From contig JBFLZY010000063.1 in the NCBI GenBank assembly GCA_040755975.1, positions 1 through 16,396 on the forward strand: a stretch of DNA of 16,396 nt, read 5' to 3'. Made by a program: the position numbers and the translations under genes. Within the stretch, counting starts at the first letter, position 1. Every line of letters starts with the position of its first letter. Origin of the DNA: JAIMBK01 sp040755975 (GTDB lineage: Bacteria > Bacillota > Desulfotomaculia > Desulfotomaculales > Nap2-2B). The notes below the pieces were generated by a model. The model searched no databases. It saw only the letters and a list, made by a program, of their open reading frames with translations, and was not told where the DNA came from. Of this stretch, positions 1 to 6,668 are shown in pieces.

Positions 1-234
1 GATTCTGTAGTGGTAGGTTTTAACGGCGATGTTAAAGGCCAGGTGATTTACAACTACAAAAAAACATGGTATGGAAAAACTTGTCATTGGGTAGAGCTAT
101 GTCGCATTATATTACTTTCTTCTTTCAGAAGGGAAAATAAAAGTGGATATCGTATATTATTTTTAGGTATCTTGTCTGCAGACATGGATTTGGTACCGAT
201 GGTTATGAATTTTGTTTACCTCGAAAATTGGTGA
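1..234 (+). CDS. Unidentified open frame entering from the left edge (possible 3' gene fragment)
   Basis: Frame 1 is open from the first base to a TGA at 232-234, so it could be the last 77 residues of a gene that begins outside the window. The peptide starts DSVVVGFNGDVKGQ and is rich in aromatic residues. I recognise no domain. The only internal start (GTG at 10) has no convincing ribosome binding site. The stretch is more AT-rich than the operon that follows. It may be a genuine C-terminus, a decayed fragment, or chance. Confidence 0.18.
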   Translation, partial: DSVVVGFNGDVKGQVIYNYKKTWYGKTCHWVELCRIILLSSFRRENKSGYRILFLGILSADMDLVPMVMNFVYLENW

Positions 235-610
235 GTGATGACCTTTAAACGGGATTTTATGTCTTATTTTTGTTAAAAAGGGGGGCCGAAAGGAATGATC
301 GGGAAGATGAAATCGCTGGTCCATTGTGCTGGAACACACGTTCTATGCCAAAACCCCTCATTTGCTTGGCGGGGCTTGTGGTTTTTTAGAAAACTCCTCC
401 TCCCCCAAATCGCCGACCAGGATTATTCCTCTGCTCCTTCGGTTGCTGGCGGAGAATACCATGTCCGTTTTTATCCACGGCTTGTTTCCGTATTTTCTCT
501 CATCAAGATTTCCAACACCAAAAGGATCTTCAAAGGCTGAATTTTACACTAGTCCCAGATTTTCCGTGTTCAGGTGGTGTTAAATCAGCCCTTAGCTGTT
601 AAATTAAAAA
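235..610. other. Intergenic stretch with no recognisable gene
   Basis: Two overlapping short frames on the plus strand (about 295-540 and 326-583) lack recognisable domains and have no consistent start signals. They could be debris of an old gene or mobile element. The promoter of the downstream riboswitch operon must lie at its right end, roughly 560-605, but I could not pick a convincing -35/-10 pair or a sigma-D-type (TAAA/GCCGATAA) pair. Confidence 0.4.
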
Positions 611-707
611 CTTTATTGTGCTAAAGGCAAACCACCCGAAAGGGTGGGGCGCAAAGCCATGGGTCTGCAGCCCTAGAGGGTATGACTGCCAGGTTGCCGC
701 GATAAAG
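611..707 (+). promoter_or_regulatory. Cyclic di-GMP-I (GEMM-I) riboswitch aptamer
   Basis: The block contains the hallmarks of the GEMM-I aptamer: GGCAAACC (626-633), a hairpin capped by a GAAA tetraloop (ACCACCC 631-637, loop 638-641, GGGTGG 642-647), then GCAAAGCC (651-658). A second arm follows (about 659-690), then GGTTGCC (692-698) and a closing strand. The closing helix P1 is clear: CTTTATTGTG (611-620) pairs with CGCGATAAAG (698-707), ten pairs including two G-U. The aptamer lies in the leader of the partner-switching operon on the same strand. In this family, c-di-GMP binding stabilises P1 and steers the downstream expression platform. I am confident of the class. Ligand specificity (c-di-GMP versus cGAMP variants) is not tested. 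Confidence 0.9.
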
Positions 708-739
708 GTGTTGATATTATTTTCAATAGTGTTCCGTTG

Positions 740-769
740 CGGCAGTCTGGTCAGGCTGCCGTTCTTGTT
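740..769 (+). terminator. Intrinsic terminator of the riboswitch expression platform
   Basis: CGGCAGTCT (740-748) and AGGCTGCCG (753-761) form a nine-pair stem with one G-U and a GGTC loop, followed by the T-rich tract TTCTTGTT (762-769). The 5' arm (737-747) can instead pair with 692-702, the 3' side of the aptamer including part of its P1 strand, about 11 pairs with three G-U. That is a classic terminator/antiterminator choice. As drawn, ligand binding would free the terminator, making this an OFF switch. The fold was read by eye. Confidence 0.72.
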
Positions 770-857
770 CATAATGTCTATCCACTTATGAGTATGGAGA
801 ATTGACTCTAATGAAGGACAGCCGGGAGGGGCTGACAGGCAGAAGGGTGGTGAAAAA

Positions 858-2114
858 ATGCAACGGTGTCTTGAATGCGCGAAAAAAGAGCCGGACCGTC
901 CTTGTGTGGAGTGCCGGTATTTTATCCAGCCAAGCCCCCTTCGCCGGGTGCCTTCGCCGCCTGTCCGGGTATTCCTGGAAGATGAGCACGGCAGGCAGTA
1001 TCCGGCCCACATTCTGGCGTTAAATACCACGGAGTTTGGGCTGGAAACGGAAGCTCCTGTTCCGGGCCGGTATGTAATCAGGCTGCAGGAAAGCTTGTGG
1101 ATCGAAGTGGCCGGAGTACCGTTCAAGGGAAAAAATAACGTCCATGTTTTTGATGTCCTGCGTGTCCACCGGAAGCGGGGGACTGCCCGCCGTCTTAGCA
1201 GGGAGGAGTATCAGTTGCTGGCCGGAAGTGCCGGCGAGCTGGTACAGGAGATTACCAGGTACTTGCCGGAGCACCTTCAGGACCTGGTCAGGGAGAAACT
1301 GCTGGCTGAAGTGGAGAAATCCGAACTAATTAACGCTCTTAAGGTGGGGAAGGTGATGAAATATGAAAGGGGGCGCTTCCGCTACCTTTCAGGCCGGGCC
1401 GACCTGGACCTGCCCATGGAAGAAGCGGAAAAACTGATGCGCCAGGCTACCCGCCAGGCTGAACACCGGCGCGAGGTGGTCATCAGTGCTGACGGGCAAA
1501 AGGTGTTTGACCTTCACGGCGTGCCGTTCGACCACAGAAGCGGTGGACTGCTGGCCTTTGACATCACCGAGGTGATTGAAAAGGAGAGAAAGATGCACCG
1601 GCAGGAGATGCAGGCTTACCGGGAGGCCATAGCGGCGGTAACGGGGGGCCGGTTTTACCTGGTGAATGGCGACGAGATGGAAAAGGTGGTCTCGGAAGGG
1701 ACGGAACTGGCCCAGGGTGAGGTCCGGCAGACCCATGACATTCCGGAAGCCCGCCGGGTAATTCAGGAAGCTTTGCCTGTTCTCGACAGCCGCAGGCGGC
1801 ACGCGGTTATCTTGTGCTTGACAGAGGCGCTGGCCAACGCTCTCAAACATGCGGGGGGCGGTTGCTGGCAAGCCAGGCAGTCGGGGGATACCGTCAGGAT
1901 TATCGTTCAGGACCGGGGTCCGGGAATCAAAACCAGCGAATTGGCCCGGGCAACGCTGATGCAGCATTATTCAACCAAGAATTCCTTGGGGTGTGGATTT
2001 ACCCTGATGCTCTACTATGCGGACTACCTCTACCTTAATACGGGACCGTCAGGTACCGCCCTGGCCCTGGACTTCGGCGTTGTGCCTGCAGATAGGTTAA
2101 AACAAGACCAGTGA
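858..2114 (+). CDS. Multidomain RsbW-type ATPase/anti-sigma-like protein (Cys4, PilZ-like, PAS, HATPase)
   Basis: A 418-residue protein starting at ATG 858 with the ribosome binding site GAAGGGTGG just upstream. The N-terminus has four cysteines (C4, C7, C16, C19) that could bind zinc. Residues about 34-105 resemble a PilZ fold, with N56-x-T58-x-x-G61 at the place of the c-di-GMP motif DxSxxG. Residues about 155-245 look like a PAS domain ending in the typical AFDITEVIEKER, followed by a short helix. The C-terminus (about 295-405) is a GHKL ATPase close to RsbW/SpoIIAB: N-box E323-N327-H331, G1 box DRGPGI (352-357), and a glycine-rich G378-G380 lid. RsbW-like proteins phosphorylate STAS antagonists on serine and hold a partner protein, and two STAS genes and a phosphatase follow. 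The PilZ assignment is weak; the ATPase is firm. Confidence 0.82.
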   Translation: MQRCLECAKKEPDRPCVECRYFIQPSPLRRVPSPPVRVFLEDEHGRQYPAHILALNTTEFGLETEAPVPGRYVIRLQESLWIEVAGVPFKGKNNVHVFDVLRVHRKRGTARRLSREEYQLLAGSAGELVQEITRYLPEHLQDLVREKLLAEVEKSELINALKVGKVMKYERGRFRYLSGRADLDLPMEEAEKLMRQATRQAEHRREVVISADGQKVFDLHGVPFDHRSGGLLAFDITEVIEKERKMHRQEMQAYREAIAAVTGGRFYLVNGDEMEKVVSEGTELAQGEVRQTHDIPEARRVIQEALPVLDSRRRHAVILCLTEALANALKHAGGGCWQARQSGDTVRIIVQDRGPGIKTSELARATLMQHYSTKNSLGCGFTLMLYYADYLYLNTGPSGTALALDFGVVPADRLKQDQ

Positions 2115-2129
2115 AAGAGGGTGATTTTG

Positions 2130-2456
2130 TTGCTGAAAGTGGATGTTGATGTTTACGTTGACCGGGGGGTGTGCCGGCTGGTGCTGAACGGTGAATTGGA
2201 CGTGGAAACGGTAGCGCAACTGCAAGAAGTTGTTGGAAAAGCGGGGGAACACACGCTGGAAGTTGACCTGTCGGGCGTTTCTTTCGTTGATTCCACCGGT
2301 TTGAAAAGTCTGCTGGACATTAGCAACGACTGGCGGCAAAAAGGAGGCCGGATGCTGATTTTGAGGCCGCAGCCTGATGTGGCGGAGGTGATGCGCCTGG
2401 TAGGGCTGGACAGGCTCCTGGCGCAAAACACCGCTCCGGGCGGGGAAGAGAGGTAG
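2130..2456 (+). CDS. STAS-domain anti-anti-sigma-like antagonist 1
   Basis: About 108 residues spanning a single STAS domain, the fold of SpoIIAA and RsbV. The signature FVDSTGLKSLL contains the conserved phospho-acceptor region (D54-S55-T56-G57). In this family, a GHKL kinase phosphorylates the serine to switch the antagonist off, and a PP2C phosphatase reactivates it; both partner types flank this gene. A GTG at 2121 overlaps the ribosome binding site AAAGAGGG (2114-2121), so I prefer the TTG at 2130, which gives 8-9 nt spacing and a normal STAS N-terminus (MLKVDVDVYV). It begins 15 bp after the ATPase gene, implying cotranscription. The target it controls is not visible in this window. Confidence 0.88.
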   Translation: MLKVDVDVYVDRGVCRLVLNGELDVETVAQLQEVVGKAGEHTLEVDLSGVSFVDSTGLKSLLDISNDWRQKGGRMLILRPQPDVAEVMRLVGLDRLLAQNTAPGGEER

Positions 2457-2463
2457 GAGCAGG

Positions 2464-3189
2464 ATGAGAGAAGTGATCACAGGGAATGGAAAAATGCTAA
2501 AGGCTTACGGGTTGGAAGGCAGTGGATACAGCCTGCCTGCCGAACAGGTCGGGGGAGATTTTTTTGAGTTTATTTCCTGCAACGAGAGAACAGTGTTTGC
2601 AGTCATCGGAGACGTAATGGGTAAAGGATTCCATGCGGCCCGGCTGATGGAAACAATCCGCCATATGCTCCGGGAGTGCATCATGACTAATCCCCATCCT
2701 CTGGAGGTGGTACGCCGGTTGAACAAGGTGGGAGGGTATGAACTGCGGAAATGCGGAGCTTTTGCCACCCTATGCCTGCTGTGTTACGACGGGACAGCAG
2801 GGCGGCTCACCTGTGTCAATGCAGGACACCACCCTCCCCTCCTTCTCTCCGACGGCAAGGTGAAAGCGGCCCGGGGCCGGGGAGTTGCCTTGGGCCTGTT
2901 GGAAGATTACCTTGGGTCAGGGGCGGAGGAATTTTTTCTTGCCGCCGGAGATGCGGTGGTGCTGTATACCGATGGACTTGTGGAGGCCTGTGGTCCGAGC
3001 GGGCAAAGGTACGGGCAGGAACGATTGAAGGAGATAATTCGCCTTCAGTACGGCGCTGATGCAAACAGGATGAAACAAAGCATTTTGTCTGACCTGAAGA
3101 CATTTACCCGCGGTTTTTCCCAAAAGGATGACGTGACACTGGTCGTGGTGAAGGTGACGGGAAAGGCAGGTGAAAGGGGTGGAGATTAG
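2464..3189 (+). CDS. SpoIIE/RsbU-type PP2C serine phosphatase
   Basis: 241 residues consisting almost entirely of the SpoIIE/RsbU PP2C catalytic domain, with no N-terminal sensor or membrane segment. Metal-binding acidic motifs are in order: EQVGGDF (D32), VIGDVMGKG (D50), NAGHHPPLL (119-127), LYTDGLVEA (D170) and QKDDVTLVVVK (D222/D223). In partner-switching systems this enzyme dephosphorylates STAS antagonists. It lies between two STAS genes: its ATG is 7 bp after the first, behind the site TAGGAG, and its end overlaps the second by 20 bp. Because it has no sensor domain of its own, its activity is probably set by expression (riboswitch) or by protein partners such as the upstream ATPase/PAS protein. 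That last point is inference. Confidence 0.9.
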   Translation: MREVITGNGKMLKAYGLEGSGYSLPAEQVGGDFFEFISCNERTVFAVIGDVMGKGFHAARLMETIRHMLRECIMTNPHPLEVVRRLNKVGGYELRKCGAFATLCLLCYDGTAGRLTCVNAGHHPPLLLSDGKVKAARGRGVALGLLEDYLGSGAEEFFLAAGDAVVLYTDGLVEACGPSGQRYGQERLKEIIRLQYGADANRMKQSILSDLKTFTRGFSQKDDVTLVVVKVTGKAGERGGD

Positions 3190-3490
3190 AGTCCGGCAAA
3201 AGAAAGGGGTGGCCGTCCTGGAGGTGGAAGGCGAACTGGATTTCAGCAATGTGGAGCAGTTGCAACAGGAAATTCAGCGACGGCCGGAGGAAGTGGTGGA
3301 GATAGATCTGCAGGGACTTCGGTTCATAGACTCTTCCGGGGCGGGAATGCTCCTGAGCCAGGCGAGACACCTGTACAGGCAGGGGCGCACCCTGAGAATT
3401 GTTGGCATCCCCGAACTTATTCGAGAAGACCTGGAAGTGATCGGTTTTTTCCGGGTGCTGGAAGTCCTGGAGACAAACCCCGACGCTTAG
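3170..3490 (+). CDS. STAS-domain anti-anti-sigma-like antagonist 2
   Basis: A 106-residue second STAS protein, starting at GTG 3170 inside the end of the phosphatase gene (20 bp overlap), which suggests translational coupling. The core reads EIDLQGLRFIDSSGAGMLL, with D54-S55-S56-G57 at the phosphorylation site, close to SpoIIAA's DSSG. It is clearly divergent from the first STAS protein (DSTG), so this is not a recent tandem duplicate. Two antagonists with one kinase and one phosphatase could mean two outputs or a kinase/phosphatase cascade; the sequence alone cannot decide. An alternative GTG at 3179 would shorten the protein by three residues. Confidence 0.87.
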   Translation: MKGVEIRVRQKKGVAVLEVEGELDFSNVEQLQQEIQRRPEEVVEIDLQGLRFIDSSGAGMLLSQARHLYRQGRTLRIVGIPELIREDLEVIGFFRVLEVLETNPDA

Positions 3491-3507
3491 CAGGAGGTGA
3501 TTTCCTT

Positions 3508-5355
3508 ATGAAAGAAGAGACTGTCCGGGGCTCCCCCGCAGCAACAGCGAGTGCAGCGGACAATGCTTTTCCGGACGGAGAAGCAGGGGGTCCATATGCT
3601 TTTGTGAAACAGGGGCGCCTTGTTGTCCGGCACCGTCCGGAGGGACCTTACCCGGTGGTGGTACCTTGCCCGGGGGTAAGGCTGATTGTTAACGGACGGG
3701 AGTGCACTCAACCCACCCCCGTATCCATGAAGGATACGGTGCGGGTGGAAACGGTGGAAGAGCAAAGAGAAGGGAAATGGTCCGTGTCCGTTTCTTCCGA
3801 TGGTCTGCAGGCGACATTGCAAACGCGCCCTGCGGTGGTAGTTCACCGGGAACTGCCGGATCTCCCGCCTGCCAGGATACTGCAACTGAAGGTAGTGGAA
3901 CGGGAAGAACGTCTTTCCCCGCTCGCATGGGACGAACTATTGCAGGAGTTGTCCCGGCTGGGGATTAATTATGGCGTAGAGTGGGAGGCATGCTCCCGTG
4001 GTGTGGCATCCTGCGCTGAGGAGGAGGTGGTTATCGCCCGGGGTATTCCTGCCGAACCAGGAAAAGACGGCCGGGTAGAACTGCTTTTTTCTTCCGATTC
4101 CAAGGTGCCGGTACTGGCGGGGGAAGACGAAACGGTGGATTTCCGGGAGCGCTACGTTTTTACTTCGGTGGAGCCGGGAGACGTACTGGCTGTCAAACAC
4201 CCGCCCGGGCCGGGTCGTCCCGGCACCAGCGTCAAGGGTGAGGTAATTGTGCCGCCGTCGCCCCGGGACTTCACCCTTTCGGTAGGCGAAGGAGCGGTGC
4301 TCACCAGGGATGGTGAACGGGCCGTAGCGGCCCGTGCCGGGCGTCCTGTAGCCTCCCGCTGGCGTAACTTGGTGAAGGTAAGTGTGTTACCTGAGTTGGT
4401 GCATGATGGTGACGTAGACCTCGATTCAGGCAACATCGTTTTTAAAGGAGACATCCTGATTGCCGGAAATGTGGCGGAAGGGATGGCGTTAGAAGCGGGC
4501 GGGAATGTCAGGGTGGGAGGGCTGGTCTCCGGCGCGAGGGTGCAAGCTGCGGGGTCCGTCCTGATCAGGATGAATATCCTGTCATCGGTGGTCATCGCAG
4601 GAGGAGCTCATGCTTTCCTGCAGGGAATGTTGCCACAGGTTCATGCCCTGGCGGCCGGTTTGCAAGAGATGACCACGGCTATCCGGCAGTTACTGGGTCA
4701 CCCGGCGTTCAAGCAGGGCGATCTTAAAGGCGGTATCGGCCCCCTGGTAAAGTTGCTGTTGGAGGGGAAGTTTCGCCATCTTCCCGCTGCCGCCAATACC
4801 TTCAAGAAGCAGGTTAAAACCATGCCCCCGGGAATGGCCGCTGAAGACCTGGAAGAGTTTATCCGGGAAGTCGAACGGGCGCTGGTTCGTTCCCCTCTGG
4901 CCGTACGTGACCTCCGGGAACTCGAAACATTGGCTCAACGAGCCGGGGAATGGGAAAAGGCCTTTGCGTCCCCGCCGTCTGCTGAAAGTGATGTGGTGGC
5001 GTCAAGCGTCCACAGTTCTACCGTTATAGCTACCGGCAACGTCCGGGTGGTGGGGAGCGGCTGTTATAATTCCCGGATCCAGGCTGGTAAGAAGGTGACT
5101 GTATCCGGGGTATTTCGCGGTGGCGAGATACAGGCCGGCGGGGATGTACACGTGGGAGAGCTGGGGTCCAGGGGTGGGGCCGCCACCAAGGTGGTGGTGA
5201 CTGGCCCGGCGGCGGTGGTTACCGTGGGATATGCCTTTGAAAACGCCTCTGTAGCGGTGGGCGGCCGGGCTTATCATTTTAACAGGGAGGAAAAAGGCAT
5301 CCGCGTCTGGTTGGATAAAGAAGGGAACCTCAGGTCGAGAGGAGTTCCAGCTTGA
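3508..5355 (+). CDS. FapA-family (DUF342) protein
   Basis: A 615-residue protein with a strong start: AGGAGGTGATT just before ATG 3508. It carries the FapA/DUF342 architecture: an N-terminal mixed region (about 25-110), a central beta-rich domain (about 125-300), then glycine/valine-rich beta-helix rungs (about 300-355, for example FKGDILIAGNVAEG). A helical, coiled-coil-like insertion (about 370-490) follows, then a second beta-helix block (about 495-585). No signal peptide or membrane segment is seen. FapA proteins have been linked to flagellar assembly and polarity in some bacteria, while many Firmicute members are uncharacterised. It starts 17 bp after the second STAS gene and is the last gene of the operon, so it is the likeliest effector encoded here. 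No clear intrinsic terminator follows the stop. Confidence 0.88.
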   Translation: MKEETVRGSPAATASAADNAFPDGEAGGPYAFVKQGRLVVRHRPEGPYPVVVPCPGVRLIVNGRECTQPTPVSMKDTVRVETVEEQREGKWSVSVSSDGLQATLQTRPAVVVHRELPDLPPARILQLKVVEREERLSPLAWDELLQELSRLGINYGVEWEACSRGVASCAEEEVVIARGIPAEPGKDGRVELLFSSDSKVPVLAGEDETVDFRERYVFTSVEPGDVLAVKHPPGPGRPGTSVKGEVIVPPSPRDFTLSVGEGAVLTRDGERAVAARAGRPVASRWRNLVKVSVLPELVHDGDVDLDSGNIVFKGDILIAGNVAEGMALEAGGNVRVGGLVSGARVQAAGSVLIRMNILSSVVIAGGAHAFLQGMLPQVHALAAGLQEMTTAIRQLLGHPAFKQGDLKGGIGPLVKLLLEGKFRHLPAAANTFKKQVKTMPPGMAAEDLEEFIREVERALVRSPLAVRDLRELETLAQRAGEWEKAFASPPSAESDVVASSVHSSTVIATGNVRVVGSGCYNSRIQAGKKVTVSGVFRGGEIQAGGDVHVGELGSRGGAATKVVVTGPAAVVTVGYAFENASVAVGGRAYHFNREEKGIRVWLDKEGNLRSRGVPA

Positions 5356-5486
5356 GAAATTGCAGATCTGCCGCAAAACCGTCGCTGATTATGCTGGATT
5401 ACTGGCGAGAACGGCCAGAAGATCAAAACTGGCGCAGGAAACTACGATTTTTTTCTTTGCTCCAAATTACCCTCCATATATTTTTA

Positions 5487-5555
5487 GGGCGTAGCCGGTA
5501 AGAATTACGTCCCCTTGTTCCAAAGTCCGCTGCCTTACCGCTTGGCTACGCCCCA
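5487..5555 (-). pseudogene. Broken tRNA-Gln (UUG) with 3' half replaced by an inverted copy
   Basis: Read on the minus strand from 5555, the first 34 or so bases are a good tRNA-Gln 5' half: U1 acceptor strand, D-arm GCC/AAGCGGTAA/GGC, anticodon-stem strand GCGGA and loop CTTTGGA with anticodon TTG. Instead of TCCGC and a T-arm, the sequence runs into ACAAGGGGACG, then CTTACCG and GCTACGCCC. This last part is complementary to the 5' half, so 5487-5502 pairs with 5534-5553 apart from a 3-base bulge. There is no T-arm and no CCA. It sits 3 bp downstream of tRNA-His, where a tandem tRNA-Gln would be expected. It cannot fold as a normal tRNA. Confidence 0.7.
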
Positions 5556-5558
5556 GCG

Positions 5559-5636
5559 TGGGGTGGAAGATGGGACTCGAACCCACGACCCCCAGGGCCA
5601 CAACCTGGTGCTCTGACCAACTGAGCTACATCCACC
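5559..5636 (-). tRNA. tRNA-His (GUG)
   Basis: A full cloverleaf on the minus strand: acceptor GTGGATG/CTTCCAC, D-arm GCTC/GAGC, anticodon arm CCAGG-TTGTGGC-CCTGG with anticodon GTG, T-arm GTGGG-TTCGAGT-CCCAT. The tRNA-His identity pair G-1:C73 is present (G-1 at 5636), and CCA is encoded (5561-5559). One acceptor pair is a U6-U67 mismatch, slightly unusual but tolerable. A consensus-like promoter lies just upstream. Confidence 0.95.
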
Positions 5637-5650
5637 AGATAGCAAGAGCT

Positions 5651-5679
5651 ATTGTAGCAAATAAACCGGCCAAAGTCAA
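5651..5679 (-). promoter_or_regulatory. Sigma-A-type promoter of tRNA-His
   Basis: On the minus strand, TTGACT (5679-5674), a 17-bp spacer and TACAAT (5656-5651). The predicted start falls about 7 bp before the tRNA 5' end. It matches housekeeping promoter spacing and both hexamers, with one mismatch in each. Confidence 0.85.
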
Positions 5680-5821
5680 GTAGACGGAAAAGGCGGAAAA
5701 AGCGTACGATAGATGATAGAACCGGCACACGCCGGGCGAGGCGGATCTTTGCCCTTTGATCGGTTTCCTAAAACAATCCCCGTTTCGGATATACAATCTC
5801 CTGGACGGGACCCTTCCCGCC

Positions 5822-6337
5822 CTACATCACGCTGGTTAGCTTTTGCGCAACAGCACGGCTTTCGCCGCGGCCGCCAGCGATTTTAAAAAGGTTCACGTCC
5901 CTGGTAAAACCGCAATTAATGAAAAATTTTCTTCCTGTTTCCGTTACCTGGTCGACGTAAATGATTGTTCCGGGCATACAGGCCTGCTCCAGCACGTTTA
6001 ACAAACATTTCCCCAGGCCCCTTCTCCGCCAGTCCCTGGCAATCACAATAATATCGATCTGGATAACGTCGAGCCGCTCTAAAACGAACACGCAAAAACC
6101 GTACAACCTGTCGGCCGTCCCCGCCGCCAGGACAAAGTGATCGGCCAGCTCCTTAAAACCATGATAGTTGGGATCGATCTCTCCGAGATCACTCCGCTGG
6201 CACAAAGCCTTCAATCCGGATAGTTCCAGCCTCTTCACGCCGTTTAACTGGTTGATGAAATACTGGCCCTCGCGGGCTTTGTCCGCGGGATAATAAAAGT
6301 ATAATTGATCCGGATAAGCGCCCACAAAAAGGCTCAC
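5822..6337 (-). CDS. GNAT-family N-acetyltransferase
   Basis: 171 residues from GTG 6337. The acetyl-CoA-binding motif A is clear: IDIIVIARDWRRRGLGKCLL (about 94-113), with R104-R-R-G-L-G matching the (Q/R)xxGx(G/A) loop. A following segment (VTETGRKFFINCGFTRD) is typical of the GNAT C-terminal half. Substrate unknown. A TTG at 6355 is also in frame, but the promoter -10 box lies at 6361-6356, so a transcript starting near 6350 would lack it. GTG 6337 has the site AGGGGGAG (6349-6342) at suitable distance and is preferred. It is the last minus-strand protein gene before the tRNA region. Confidence 0.85.
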   Translation of the reverse strand: MSLFVGAYPDQLYFYYPADKAREGQYFINQLNGVKRLELSGLKALCQRSDLGEIDPNYHGFKELADHFVLAAGTADRLYGFCVFVLERLDVIQIDIIVIARDWRRRGLGKCLLNVLEQACMPGTIIYVDQVTETGRKFFINCGFTRDVNLFKIAGGRGESRAVAQKLTSVM

Positions 6338-6355
6338 CCCGCTCCCCCTATGCAA

Positions 6356-6383
6356 ATTATAGCAAATTATCTCTAAAAAACAA
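6356..6383 (-). promoter_or_regulatory. Extended -10 promoter of the acetyltransferase gene
   Basis: On the minus strand TTGTTT (6383-6378), a 16-bp spacer, and TGCTATAAT with a perfect TATAAT (6361-6356) preceded by the extended TG. The ribosome binding site begins within about 10 bp of the -10 box, giving a very short leader. It lies in the 31 bp between the DUF503 stop and the acetyltransferase region. Confidence 0.65.
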
Positions 6384-6386
6384 CGG

Positions 6387-6668
6387 TTAAAATACTTCTG
6401 TGCTTACATTGATCACTTCTGCCTGGCGCACGCCTTCGATAAACCGGGCAACCGCCGCGAGCGTCTGGTAGACGTGGCTTTTTTCGTTGCTGATAAAGGC
6501 GACGCCGATGACGGAAAATTGCCAGGCGTCCTGCCTGTCCACCTCGGCGACGGAAACGTTGAAACGCGCCCGAACCTTGTCCAGGATGCTCTTTAAAACT
6601 TTCCGCTTGTCCTTTAAAGAAGTAACGCCGTCAAAAAACAGTTCCACGGTTAAAACCCCGGTGACCAA
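6387..6668 (-). CDS. DUF503 family protein (YlxP-like)
   Basis: A 93-residue protein matching the DUF503 family: N-terminal VLTVELFFDGVTSLKDKRKV, then VRARFNVSVAEVDRQDAWQ, and a C-terminus ending in INVSTEVF. The family is small and cytosolic with no firmly established biochemical role; members often lie near nusA-infB-rbfA, which is not the case here. The start is TTG 6668, with AAGGAG nine bases upstream and the expected family N-terminus. A 28-codon frame with a strong ribosome binding site overlaps this start, suggesting coupling. Confidence 0.85.
   Translation of the reverse strand: MVTGVLTVELFFDGVTSLKDKRKVLKSILDKVRARFNVSVAEVDRQDAWQFSVIGVAFISNEKSHVYQTLAAVARFIEGVRQAEVINVSTEVF

Noticed and set aside
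295..583. Two overlapping 81-85 codon plus-strand frames
   Set aside because: No domain, mutually overlapping, no consistent start signal; mentioned only as possible debris.
599..1126. 175-codon open frame on the minus strand
   Set aside because: Runs antisense through the riboswitch, terminator and start of the ATPase gene; no recognisable domain.
1389..1967. 192-codon minus-strand frame
   Set aside because: Antisense to the PAS/ATPase part of a clear multidomain gene with recognised motifs.
5390..5456. Possible terminator after the FapA gene (CTGGC/GCCAG hairpin and a later run of T)
   Set aside because: The five-pair hairpin at about 5402-5418 is more than 30 bp away from the T-run at 5449-5455, so they do not form an intrinsic terminator.
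5803..5822. Eight-pair hairpin just after the acetyltransferase stop
   Set aside because: Strong stem (GGACGGGA with TCCCGCCC) but no U-tract on either strand, so not called as an intrinsic terminator.
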